A stretch of 64,000 bases of DNA from Prosapia bicincta (taxonomy: Eukaryota > Arthropoda > Insecta > Hemiptera > Cercopidae): the NCBI GenBank assembly GCA_036971475.1, contig JBAIZL010000005.1, forward strand, positions 67,784,584 through 67,848,583, given 5' to 3'. Below the pieces are notes generated by a model. It searched no databases, was not told the DNA's origin, and saw only the letters and a list, made by a program, of their open reading frames with translations. Of this stretch, positions 1 to 15,000 are shown in pieces; the first letter of the stretch is position 1, and each line of letters starts with the position of its first letter. The translations under genes were made by a program, and so were the position numbers.

Positions 1-3000
1 ATTTCTACAAAAAATGGATTTCCCATTTAAAAAGCATAAATAACGTAGAATAGACCGTAGATTTGCATTGTGCACTTAGAATTGATCTATAATAAGTATT
101 ATAGGAGCTATTGCAATTGTCATATATTTGCTCTAAAAAAAAATGCATGAATTATAGTTCATGGATTTTGCGATTTCTACAAAAAATGGATTTCACATTT
201 AAAAAGCATAAATAACGTAGAATAGACCGTAGATTCGCATTGTGCACTTAGAATTGATCTATAATAAGTATTATAATTAGCTATCGCAATTGTCATATAT
301 TTGCTCTAAAAAAAAATGCATGAATTATAGTTCATGGATTTTGCGATTTCTACAAAAAATGGATTTCCCATTTAAAAAGCATAAATAACGTAGAATAGAC
401 CGTAGATTCGCATTGTGCACTTAGAATTAATCTATAATAAGTATTATAGGAGCTATTGCAATTGTCATGTATTTGCTCTAAAAAAAATGCATGAATTATA
501 GTTCATGGATTTTGCGATTTCTACAAAAAATGGATTTCCCATTTAAAAAGCATAAATAACGTAGAATAGACCGTAGATTCGCATTGTGCACTTAGAATTG
601 ATCTATAATAAGTATTATAGGAGCTATTGCAATTGTCATATATTTGCTCTAAAAAAAAATGCATGAATTATAGTTCATGGATTTTGCGATTTCTACAAAA
701 AATGGATTTCCAATTTAAAAAGCATAAATAACGTAGAATAGACCGTAGATTCCCATTTTGCACTTAGAATTGACCTATAATTAGTATTATAGGAGCTATT
801 GCAATTGTCATATATTTGCTCTAAAAAAAATGCATGAATTATAGTTCATGGATTTTGCGATTTCTACAAAAAATGGATTTCCCATTTAAAAAGCATAAAT
901 AACGTAGAATAGACCGTAGATTCGCATTGTGCACTTAGAATTGATCTATAATAAGTATTATAGGAGCTATTGCAATTGTCATATATTTGCTCTAAAAAAA
1001 AATGCATGAATTATAGTTCATGGATTTTGCGATTTCTACAAAAAATGGATTTCCCATTTAAAAAGCATAAATAACGTAGAATAGACCGTAGATTCGCATT
1101 GTGCACTTAGAATTGATCTATAATAAGTATTATATTAGCTATCGCAATTGTCATATATTTGCTCTAAAAAAAATGCATGAATTATAGTTCATGGATTTTG
1201 CGATTTCTACATAAAATGGATTTCTCATTTAAAAAGCATAAATAACGTAGAATAGACCGTAGATTCGCATTGTGCACATAGAATTGATCTATAATAAGTA
1301 TTATAGGAGCTATCGCAATTGTAATATATTTGCTCTAAAAAAAATGCATGAATTATAGTTCATGGATTTTGCGATTTCTACAAAAATGTGATTTCTCATT
1401 TAAGAAGCATAAATAACGTAGAATAGACCGTAGATTCGCATTGTGCACTTAGAATTGATCTATAATAAGTATTATAGGAGCTATTGCAATTGTCATATAT
1501 TTGCTCTAAAAAAAATGCATGAATTATAGTTCATGGATTTTGCGATTTCTACAAAAAATGGATTTCCCATTTAAAAAGCATAAATAACGTAGAATAGACC
1601 GTAGATTCGCATTGTGCACTTAGAATTGATCTATAATAAGTATTATAGGAGCTATCGCAATTGTCATATATTTGCTCTAAAAAAATGCATGAATTATAGT
1701 TCATGGATTTTGCGATTTCTACAAAAAATGGATTTCCCATTTAAAAAGCATAAATAACGTAGAATAGACCGTAGATTCGCATTGTGCACTTAGAATTGAT
1801 CTATAATAAGTATTATAGGAGCTATCGCAATTGTCATATATTTGCTCTAAAAAAAATGCATGAATTATAAGTTCATGGATTTTGCGATTTCTACAAAAAA
1901 TGGATTTCTCATTTAAAAAGCATAAATAACGTAGAATAGACCGTAGATTCGCATTGTGCACTTAGAATTGATCTATAATACGTATTATAGGAGCTATCGC
2001 AATTGTCATATATTTGCTCTAAAAAAAATGCATGAATTATAGTTCATGGATTTTGCGATTTCTACAAAAAATGGATTTCCCATTTAAAAAGCATAAATAA
2101 CGTAGAATAGACCGTAGATTTGCATTGTGCACTTGGAATTGATCTATAATAAGTATTATAGGAGCTATCGCAATTGTCATATATTTGCTCTAAAAAAAAT
2201 GCATGAATTATAGTTCATGGATTTTGCGATTTCTACAAAAAATGGATTTCCCATTTAAAAAGCATAAATAACGTAGAACAGACCGTAGATTCGCATTGTG
2301 CACTTAGAATTGATCTATAATAAGTATTATAGGAGCTATCGCAATTGTCATATTTTTGCTCTAAAAAAAATGCATGAATTATAGTTCATGGATTTTGCGA
2401 TTTCTACAAAAAATGGATTTCCCATTTAAAAAGCATAAATAACGTAGAATAGACCGTAGATTCGCATTGTGCACTTAGAATTGATCTATAATACGTATTA
2501 TAGGAGCTATCGCAATTGTCATATATTTGCTCTAAAAAAAATGCATGAATTATAGTTCATGGATTTTGCGATTTCTACAAAAAATGGATTTCCCATTTAA
2601 AAAGCATAAATAACGTAGAACAGACCGTAGATTAGCATTGTGCACTTAGAATTGATCTATAATAAGTATTATAGGAGCTATTGCAATTGTCATATATTTG
2701 CTCTAAAAAAAATGCATGAATTATAGTTCATGGATTTTGCGATTTCTACAAAAAATGGATTTCCCATTTAAAAAGCATAAATAACGTAGAATAGACCGTA
2801 GATTCGCATTGTGCACTTAGAATTGATCTATAATACGTATTATAGGAGCTATCGCAATTGTCATATATTTGCTCTAAAAAAAATGCATGAATTATAGTTC
2901 ATGGATTTTGCGATTTCTACAAAAAATGGATTTCCCATTTAAAAAGCATAAATAACGTAGAACAGACCGTAGATTAGCATTGTGCACTTAGAATTGATCT

Positions 3001-6000
3001 ATAATAAGTATTATAGGAGCTATTGCAATTGTCATATATTTGCTCTAAAAAAAATGCATGAATTATAGTTCATGGATTTTGCGATTTCTACAAAAAATGG
3101 ATTTCCCATTTAAAAAGCATAAATAACGTAGAATAGACCGTAGATTCGCATTGTGCACTTAGAATTGATCTATAATAAGTATTATAGGAGCTATCGCAAT
3201 TGTCATATATTTGCTCTAAAAAAAATGCATGAATTATAGTTCATGGATTTTGCGATTTCTACAAAAAATGGATTTCCCATTTAAAAAGCATAAATAACGT
3301 AGAATAGACCGTAGATTCGCATTGTGCACTTAGAATTGATCTATAATAAGTATTATAGGAGCTATCGCAATTGTCATATATTTGCTCTAAAAAAAATGCA
3401 TGAATTATAGTTCATGGATTTTGCGATTTCTACAAAAAATGGATTTCCCATTTAAAAAGCATAAATAACGTAGAACAGACCGTAGATTAGCATTGTGCAC
3501 TTAGAATTGATCTATAATAAGTATTATAGGAGCTATTGCAATTGTCATATATTTGCTCTAAAAAAAATGCATGAATTATAGTTCATGGATTTTGCGATTT
3601 CTACAAAAAATGGATTTCCAATTTAAAAAGCATAAATAACGTAGAATAGACCGTAGATTCGCATTGTGCACTTAGAATTGATCTATAATAAGTATTATAG
3701 GAGCTATTGCAATTGTCATATATTTGCTCTAAAAAAAATGCATGAATTATAGTTCATGGATTTTGCGATTTCTACAAAAAATGGATTTCCCATTTAAAAA
3801 GCATAAATAACGTAGAATAGACCGTAGATTCGCATTGTGCACTTAGAATTGATCTATAATACGTATTATAGGAGCTATCGCAATTGTCATATATTTGCTC
3901 TAAAAAAAATGCATGAATTATAGTTCATGGATTTTGCGATTTCTACAAAAAATGGATTTCCCATTTAAAAAGCATAAATAACGTAGAATAGACCGTAGAT
4001 TCGCATTGTGCACTTAGAATTGATCTATAATACGTATTATAGGAGCTATCGCAATTGTCATATATTTGCTCTAAAAAAAATGCATGAATTATAGTTCATG
4101 GATTTTGCGATTTCTACAAAAAATGGATTTCCCATTTAAAAAGCATAAATAACGTAGAATAGACCGTAGATTCGCATTGTGCACTTAGAATTGATCTATA
4201 ATACGTATTATAGGAGCTATCGCAATTGTCATATATTTGCTCTAAAAAAAATGCATGAATTATAGTTCATGGATTTTGCGATTTCTACAAAAAATGGATT
4301 TCCCATTTAAAAAGCATAAATAACGTAGAATAGACCGTAGATTCGCATTGTGCACTTAGAATTGATCTATAATACGTATTATAGGAGCTATCGCAATTGT
4401 CATATATTTGCTCTAAAAAAAATGCATGAATTATAGTTCATGGATTTTGCGATTTCTACAAAAAATGGATTTCCCATTTAAAAAGCATAAATAACGTAGA
4501 ATAGACCGTAGATTCGCATTGTGCACTTAGAATTGATCTATAATACGTATTATAGGAGCTATCGCAATTGTCATATATTTGCTCTAAAAAAAATGCATGA
4601 ATTATAGTTCATGGATTTTGCGATTTCTACAAAAAATGGATTTCCCATTTAAAAAGCATAAATAACGTAGAATAGACCGTAGATTCGCATTGTGCACTTA
4701 GAATTGATCTATAATACGTATTATAGGAGCTATCGCAATTGTCATATATTTGCTCTAAAAAAAATGCATGAATTATAGTTCATGGATTTTGCGATTTCTA
4801 CAAAAAATGGATTTCCCATTTAAAAAGCATAAATAACGTAGAATAGACCGTAGATTCGCATTGTGCACTTAGAATTGATCTATAATAAGTATTATAGGAG
4901 CTATTGCAATTGTCATATATTTGCTCTAAAAAAAATGCATGAATTATAGTTCATGGATTTTGCGATTTCTACAAAAAATGGATTTCCCATTTAAAAAGCA
5001 TAAATAACGTAGAATAGACCGTAGATTCGCATTGTGCACTTAGAATTGATCTATAATACGTATTATAGGAGCTATCGCAATTGTCATATATTTGCTCTAA
5101 AAAAAATGCATGAATTATAGTTCATGGATTTTGCGATTTCTACAAAAAATGGATTTCCCATTTAAAAAGCATAAATAACGTAGAATAGACCGTAGATTCG
5201 CATTGTGCACTTAGAATTGATCTATAATACGTATTATAGGAGCTATCGCAATTGTCATATATTTGCTCTAAAAAAAATGCATGAATTATAGTTCATGGAT
5301 TTTGCGATTTCTACAAAAAATGGATTTCCCATTTAAAAAGCATAAATAACGTAGAACAGACCGTAGATTAGCATTGTGCACTTAGAATTGATCTATAATA
5401 AGTATTATAGGAGCTATCGCAATTGTCATATATTTGCTCTAAAAAAAATGCATGAATTATAGTTCATGGATTTTGCGATTTCTACAAAAAATGGATTTCC
5501 CATTTAAAAAGCATAAATAACGTAGAACAGACCGTAGATTCGCATTGTGCACTTAGAATTGATCTATAATAAGTATTATAGGAGCTATTGCAATTGTCAT
5601 ATATTTGCTCTAAAAAAAATGCATGAATTATAGTTCATGGATTTTGCGATTTCTACAAAAAATGGATTTCCCATTTAAAAAGCATAAATAACGTAGAACA
5701 GACCGTAGATTAGCATTGTGCACTTAGAATTGATCTATAATAAGTATTATAGGAGCTATCGCAATTGTCATATATTTGCTCTAAAAAAAATGCATGAATT
5801 ATAGTTCATGGATTTTGCGATTTCTACAAAAAATGGATTTCCCATTTAAAAAGCATAAATAACGTAGAACAGACCGTAGATTAGCATTGTGCACTTAGAA
5901 TTGATCTATAATAAGTATTATAGGAGCTATCGCAATTGTCATATATTTGCTCTAAAAAAAATGCATGAATTATAGTTCATGGATTTTGCGATTTCTACAA

Positions 6001-9000
6001 AAAATGGATTTCCCATTTAAAAAGCATAAATAACGTAGAACAGACCGTAGATTAGCATTGTGCACTTAGAATTGATCTATAATAAGTATTATAGGAGCTA
6101 TCGCAATTGTCATATATTTGCTCTAAAAAAAATGCATGAATTATAGTTCATGGATTTTGCGATTTCTACAAAAAATGGATTTCCCATTTAAAAAGCATAA
6201 ATAACGTAGAACAGACCGTAGATTAGCATTGTGCACTTAGAATTGATCTATAATAAGTATTATAGGAGCTATTGCAATTGTCATATATTTGCTCTAAAAA
6301 AAATGCATGAATTATAGTTCATGGATTTTGCGATTTCTACAAAAAATGGATTTCCCATTTAAAAAGCATAAATAACGTAGAACAGACCGTAGATTAGCAT
6401 TGTGCACTTAGAATTGATCTATAATAAGTATTATAGGAGCTATCGCAATTGTCATATATTTGCTCTAAAAAAAATGCATGAATTATAGTTCATGGATTTT
6501 GCGATTTCTACAAAAAATGGATTTCCCATTTAAAAAGCATAAATAACGTAGAACAGACCGTAGATTCGCATTGTGCACTTAGAATTGATCTATAATAAGT
6601 ATTATAGGAGCTATTGCAATTGTCATATATTTGCTCTAAAACAAATGCATGAATTATAGTTCATGGATTTTGCGATTTCTACAAAAAATGGATTTCCCAT
6701 TTAAAAAGCATAAATAACGTAGAACAGACCGTAGATTTGCATTGTGCACTTAGAATTGATCTATAATAAGTATTATAGGAGCTATCGCAATTGTCATATA
6801 TTTGCTCTAAAAAAAATGCATGAATTATAGTTCATGGATTTTGCGATTTCTACAAAAAATGGATTTCCCATTTAAAAAGCATAAATAACGTAGAACAGAC
6901 CGTAGATTAGCATTGTGCACTTAGAATTGATCTATAATAAGTATTATAGGAGCTATCGCAATTGTCATATATTTGCTCTAAAAAAAATGCATGAATTATA
7001 GTTCATGGATTTTGCGATTTCTACAAAAAATGGATTTCCCATTTAAAAAGCATAAATAACGTAGAACAGACCGTAGATTAGCATTGTGCACTTAGAATTG
7101 ATCTATAATAAGTATTATAGGAGCTATCGCAATTGTCATATATTTGCTCTAAAAAAAATGCATGAATTATAGTTCATGGATTTTGCGATTTCTACAAAAA
7201 ATGGATTTCCCATTTAAAAAGCATAAATAACGTAGAACAGACCGTAGATTCGCATTGTGCACTTAGAATTGATCTATAATAAGTATTATAGGAGCTATTG
7301 CAATTGTCATATATTTGCTCTAAAAAAAATGCATGAATTATAGTTCATGGATTTTGCGATTTCTACAAAAAATGGATTTCCCATTTAAAAAGCATAAATA
7401 ACGTAGAACAGACCGTAGATTAGCATTGTGCACTTAGAATTGATCTATAATAAGTATTATAGGAGCTATCGCAATTGTCATATATTTGCTCTAAAAAAAA
7501 TGCATGAATTATAGTTCATGGATTTTGCGATTTCTACAAAAAATGGATTTCCCATTTAAAAAGCATAAATAACGTAGAACAGACCGTAGATTCGCATTGT
7601 GCACTTAGAATTGATCTATAATAAGTATTCTAGGAGCTATCGCAATTGTCATATATTTGCTCTAAAAAAAATGCATGAATTATAGTTCATGGATTTTGCG
7701 ATTTCTACAAAAAATGGATTTCCCATTTAAAAAGCATAAATAACGTAGAACAGACCGTAGATTCGCATTGTGCACTTAGAATTGATCTATAATAAGTATT
7801 ATAGGAGCTATCGCAATTGTCATATATTTGCTCTAAAAAAAATGCATGAATTATAGTTCATGGATTTTGCGATTTCTACAAAAAATGGATTTCCCATTTA
7901 AAAAGCATAAATAACGTAGAACAGACCGTAGATTCGCATTGTGCACTTAGAATTGATCTATAATAAGTATTATAGGAGCTATCGCAATTGTCATATATTT
8001 GCTCTAAAAAAAATGCATGAATTATAGTTCATGGATTTTGCGATTTCTACAAAAAATGGATTTCCCATTTAAAAAGCATAAATAACGCAGAATCGACGAT
8101 AGATTCGCATTGTGCACTTAGAATTGATCTATAATAAGTATTATAGGAGCTATTGCAATTGTCATATATTTGCTCTAAAAAAAATGCATGAATTATAGTT
8201 CATGGATTTTGCGATTTCTACAAAAAATGGATTTCCCATTTAAAAAGCATAAATAACGTAGAACAGACCGTAGATTCGCATTGTGCACTTAGAATTGATC
8301 TATAATAAGTATTATAGGAGCTATTGCAATTGTCATATATTTGCTCTAAAAAAAATGCATGAATTATAGTTCATGGATTTTGCGATTTCTACAAAAAATG
8401 GATTTCCCATTTAAAAAGCATAAATAACGTAGAACAGACCGTAGATTAGCATTGTGCACTTAGAATTGATCTATAATAAGTATTATAGGAGCTATCGCAA
8501 TTGTCATATATTTGCTCTAAAAAAAATGCATGAATTATAGTTCATGGATTTTGCGATTTCTACAAAAAATGGATTTCCCATTTAAAAAGCATAAATAACG
8601 TAGAACAGACCGTAGATTAGCATTGTGCACTTAGAATTGATCTATAATAAGTATTATAGGAGCTATTGCAATTGTCATATATTTGCTCTAAAAAAAATGC
8701 ATGAATTATAGTTCATGGATTTTGCGATTTCTACAAAAAATGGATTTCCCATTTAAAAAGCATAAATAACGTAGAACAGACCGTAGATTAGCATTGTGCA
8801 CTTAGAATTGATCTATAATAAGTATTATAGGAGCTATCGCAATTGTCATATATTTGCTCTAAAAAAAATGCATGAATTATAGTTCATGGATTTTGCGATT
8901 TCTACAAAAAATGGATTTCCCATTTAAAAAGCATAAATAACGTAGAACAGACCGTAGATTCGCATTGTGCACTTAGAATTGATCTATAATAAGTATTATA

Positions 9001-12000
9001 GGAGCTATCGCAATTGTCATATATTTGCTCTAAAAAAAATGCATGAATTATAGTTCATGGATTTTGCGATTTCTACAAAAAATGGATTTCCCATTTAAAA
9101 AGCATAAATAACGTAGAACAGACCGTAGATTCGCATTGTGCACTTAGAATTGATCTATAATAAGTATTATAGGAGCTATTGCAATTGTCATATATTTGCT
9201 CTAAAAAAAATGCATGAATTATAGTTCATGGATTTTGCGATTTCTACAAAAAATGGATTTCCCATTTAAAAAGCATAAATAACGTAGAACAGACCGTAGA
9301 TTAGCATTGTGCACTTAGAATTGATCTATAATAAGTATTATAGGAGCTATTGCAATTGTCATATATTTGCTCTAAAAAAAATGCATGAATTATAGTTCAT
9401 GGATTTTGCGATTTCTACAAAAAATGGATTTCCCATTTAAAAAGCATAAATAACGTAGAACAGACCGTAGATTAGCATTGTGCACTTAGAATTGATCTAT
9501 AATAAGTATTATAGGAGCTATTGCAATTGTCATATATTTGCTCTAAAAAAAATGCATGAATTATAGTTCATGGATTTTGCGATTTCTACAAAAAATGGAT
9601 TTCCCATTTAAAAAGCATAAATAACGTAGAACAGACCGTAGATTCGCATTGTGCACTTAGAATTGATCTATAATAAGTATTATAGGAGCTATTGCAATTG
9701 TCATATATTTGCTCTAAAAAAAATGCATGAATTATAGTTCATGGATTTTGCGATTTCTACAAAAAATGGATTTCCCATTTAAAAAGCATAAATAACGTAG
9801 AACAGACCGTAGATTCGCATTGTGCACTTAGAATTGATCTATAATAAGTATTATAGGAGCTATTGCAATTGTCATATATTTGCTCTAAAAAAAATGCATG
9901 AATTATAGTTCATGGATTTTGCGATTTCTACAAAAAATGGATTTCCCATTTAAAAAGCATAAATAACGTAGAACAGACCGTAGATTAGCATTGTGCACTT
10001 AGAATTGATCTATAATAAGTATTATAGGAGCTATTGCAATTGTCATATATTTGCTCTAAAAAAAATGCATGAATTATAGTTCATGGATTTTGCGATTTCT
10101 ACAAAAAATGGATTTCCCATTTAAAAAGCATAAATAACGTAGAACAGACCGTAGATTAGCATTGTGCACTTAGAATTGATCTATAATAAGTATTATAGGA
10201 GCTATTGCAATTGTCATATATTTGCTCTAAAAAAAATGCATGAATTATAGTTCATGGATTTTGCGATTTCTACAAAAAATGGATTTCCCATTTAAAAAGC
10301 ATAAATAACGTAGAACAGACCGTAGATTAGCATTGTGCACTTAGAATTGATCTATAATACGTATTATAGGAGCTATCGCAATTGTCATATATTTGCTCTA
10401 AAAAAAATGCATGAATTATAGTTCATGGATTTTGCGATTTCTACAAAAAATGGATTTCCCATTTAAAAAGCATAAATAACGTAGAACAGACCGTAGATTC
10501 GCATTGTGCACTTAGAATTGATCTATAATAAGTATTATAGGAGCTATTGCAATTGTCATATATTTGCTCTAAAAAAAATGCATGAATTATAGTTCATGGA
10601 TTTTGCGATTTCTACAAAAAATGGATTTCCCATTTAAAAAGCATAAATAACGTAGAACAGACCGTAGATTCGCATTGTGCACTTAGAATTGATCTATAAT
10701 AAGTATTCTAGGAGCTATCGCAATTGTCATATATTTGCTCTAAAAAAAATGCATGAATTATAGTTCATGGATTTTGCGATTTCTACAAAAAATGGATTTC
10801 CCATTTAAAAAGCATAAATAACGTAGAATAGACCGTAGATTCGCATTGTGCACTTAGAATTGATCTATAATACGTATTATAGGAGCTATCGCAATTGTCA
10901 TATATTTGCTCTAAAAAAAATGCATGAATTATAGTTCATGGATTTTGCGATTTCTACAAAAAATGGATTTCCCATTTAAAAAGCATAAATAACGTAGAAC
11001 AGACCGTAGATTCGCATTGTGCACTTAGAATTGATCTATAATAAGTATTATAGGAGCTATCGCAATTGTCATATATTTGCTCTAAAAAAAATGCATGAAT
11101 TATAGTTCATGGATTTTGCGATTTCTACAAAAAATGGATTTCCCATTTAAAAAGCATAAATAACGTAGAATAGACCGTAGATTCGCATTGTGCACTTAGA
11201 ATTGATCTATAATACGTATTATAGGAGCTATCGCAATTGTCATATATTTGCTCTAAAAAAAATGCATGAATTATAGTTCATGGATTTTGCGATTTCTACA
11301 AAAAATGGATTTCCCATTTAAAAAGCATAAATAACGTAGAACAGACCGTAGATTCGCATTGTGCACTTAGAATTGATCTATAATAAGTATTATAGGAGCT
11401 ATTGCAATTGTCATATATTTGCTCTAAAAAAAATGCATGAATTATAGTTCATGGATTTTGCGATTTCTACAAAAAATGGATTTCCCATTTAAAAAGCATA
11501 AATAACGTAGAACAGACCGTAGATTCGCATTGTGCACTTAGAATTGATCTATAATAAGTATTATAGGAGCTATTGCAATTGTCATATATTTGCTCTAAAA
11601 AAAATGCATGAATTATAGTTCATGGATTTTGCGATTTCTACAAAAAATGGATTTCCCATTTAAAAAGCATAAATAACGTAGAACAGACCGTAGATTCGCA
11701 TTGTGCACTTAGAATTGATCTATAATAAGTATTATAGGAGCTATTGCAATTGTCATATATTTGCTCTAAAAAAAATGCATGAATTATAGTTCATGGATTT
11801 TGCGATTTCTACAAAAAATGGATTTCCCATTTAAAAAGCATAAATAACGTAGAACAGACCGTAGATTCGCATTGTGCACTTAGAATTGATCTATAATAAG
11901 TATTATAGGAGCTATTGCAATTGTCATATATTTGCTCTAAAAAAAATGCATGAATTATAGTTCATGGATTTTGCGATTTCTACAAAAAATGGATTTCCCA

Positions 12001-15000
12001 TTTAAAAAGCATAAATAACGTAGAACAGACCGTAGATTCGCATTGTGCACTTAGAATTGATCTATAATAAGTATTATAGGAGCTATTGCAATTGTCATAT
12101 ATTTGCTCTAAAAAAAATGCATGAATTATAGTTCATGGATTTTGCGATTTCTACAAAAAATGGATTTCCCATTTAAAAAGCATAAATAACGTAGAACAGA
12201 CCGTAGATTCGCATTGTGCACTTAGAATTGATCTATAATAAGTATTATAGGAGCTATTGCAATTGTCATATATTTGCTCTAAAAAAAATGCATGAATTAT
12301 AGTTCATGGATTTTGCGATTTCTACAAAAAATGGATTTCCCATTTAAAAAGCATAAATAACGTAGAACAGACCGTAGATTAGCATTGTGCACTTAGAATT
12401 GATCTATAATACGTATTATAGGAGCTATCGCAATTGTCATATATTTGCTCTAAAAAAAATGCATGAATTATAGTTCATGGATTTTGCGATTTCTACAAAA
12501 AATGGATTTCCCATTTAAAAAGCATAAATAACGTAGAACAGACCGTAGATTCGCATTGTGCACTTAGAATTGATCTATAATAAGTATTATAGGAGCTATT
12601 GCAATTGTCATATATTTGCTCTAAAAAAAATGCATGAATTATAGTTCATGGATTTTGCGATTTCTACAAAAAATGGATTTCCCATTTAAAAAGCATAAAT
12701 AACGTAGAACAGACCGTAGATTCGCATTGTGCACTTAGAATTGATCTATAATAAGTATTATAGGAGCTATTGCAATTGTCATATATTTGCTCTAAAAAAA
12801 ATGCATGAATTATAGTTCATGGATTTTGCGATTTCTACAAAAAATGGATTTCCCATTTAAAAAGCATAAATAACGTAGAACAGACCGTAGATTCGCATTG
12901 TGCACTTAGAATTGATCTATAATAAGTATTATAGGAGCTATTGCAATTGTCATATATTTGCTCTAAAAAAAATGCATGAATTATAGTTCATGGATTTTGC
13001 GATTTCTACAAAAAATGGATTTCCCATTTAAAAAGCATAAATAACGTAGAACAGACCGTAGATTCGCATTGTGCACTTAGAATTGATCTATAATAAGTAT
13101 TATAGGAGCTATTGCAATTGTCATATATTTGCTCTAAAAAAAATGCATGAATTATAGTTCATGGATTTTGCGATTTCTACAAAAAATGGATTTCCCATTT
13201 AAAAAGCATAAATAACGTAGAACAGACCGTAGATTAGCATTGTGCACTTAGAATTGATCTATAATACGTATTATAGGAGCTATCGCAATTGTCATATATT
13301 TGCTCTAAAAAAAATGCATGAATTATAGTTCATGGATTTTGCGATTTCTACAAAAAATGGATTTCCCATTTAAAAAGCATAAATAACGTAGAACAGACCG
13401 TAGATTCGCATTGTGCACTTAGAATTGATCTATAATAAGTATTATAGGAGCTATTGCAATTGTCATATATTTGCTCTAAAAAAAATGCATGAATTATAGT
13501 TCATGGATTTTGCGATTTCTACAAAAAATGGATTTCCCATTTAAAAAGCATAAATAACGTAGAACAGACCGTAGATTCGCATTGTGCACTTAGAATTGAT
13601 CTATAATAAGTATTATAGGAGCTATTGCAATTGTCATATATTTGCTCTAAAAAAAATGCATGAATTATAGTTCATGGATTTTGCGATTTCTACAAAAAAT
13701 GGATTTCCCATTTAAAAAGCATAAATAACGTAGAACAGACCGTAGATTCGCATTGTGCACTTAGAATTGATCTATAATAAGTATTATAGGAGCTATTGCA
13801 ATTGTCATATATTTGCTCTAAAAAAAATGCATGAATTATAGTTCATGGATTTTGCGATTTCTACAAAAAATGGATTTCCCATTTAAAAAGCATAAATAAC
13901 GTAGAACAGACCGTAGATTCGCATTGTGCACTTAGAATTGATCTATAATAAGTATTATAGGAGCTATCGCAATTGTCATATATTTGCTCTAAAAAAAATG
14001 CATGAATTATAGTTCATGGATTTTGCGATTTCTACAAAAAATGGATTTCCCATTTAAAAAGCATAAATAACGTAGAACAGACCGTAGATTCGCATTGTGC
14101 ACTTAGAATTGATCTATAATACGTATTATAGGAGCTATTGCAATTGTCATATATTTGCTCTAAAAAAAATGCATGAATTATAGTTCATGGATTTTGCGAT
14201 TTCTACAAAAAATGGATTTCCCATTTAAAAAGCATAAATAACGTAGAATAGACCGTAGATTCGCATTGTGCACTTAGAATTGATCTATAATAAGTATTAT
14301 AGGAGCTATTGCAATTGTCATATATTTGCTCTAGAAAAAAATGCATGAATTATAGTTCATGGATTTTGCGATTTCTACAAAAAATGGATTTCCCATTTAA
14401 AAAGCATAAATAACGTAGAATAGACCGTAGATTCGCATTGTGCACTTAGAATTGATCTATAATACGTATTATAGGAGCTATCGCAATTGTCATATATTTG
14501 CTCTAAAAAAAATGCATGAATTATAGTTCATGGATTTTGCGATTTCTACAAAAAATGGATTTCCCATTTAAAAAGCATAAATAACGTAGAATAGACCGTA
14601 GATTCGCATTGTGCACTTAGAATTGATCTATAATACGTATTATAGGAGCTATCGCAATTGTCATATATTTGCTCTAAAAAAAATGCATGAATTATAGTTC
14701 ATGGATTTTGCGATTTCTACAAAAAATGGATTTCCCATTTAAAAAGCATAAATAACGTAGAATAGACCGTAGATTCGCATTGTGCACTTAGAATTGATCT
14801 ATAATAAGTATTATAGGAGCTATTGCAATTGTCATATATTTGCTCTAAAAAAAATGCATGAATTATAGTTCATGGATTTTGCGATTTCTACAAAAAATGG
14901 ATTTCCCATTTAAAAAGCATAAATAACGTAGAATAGACCGTAGATTCGCATTGTGCACTTAGAATTGATCTATAATACGTATTATAGGAGCTATCGCAAT

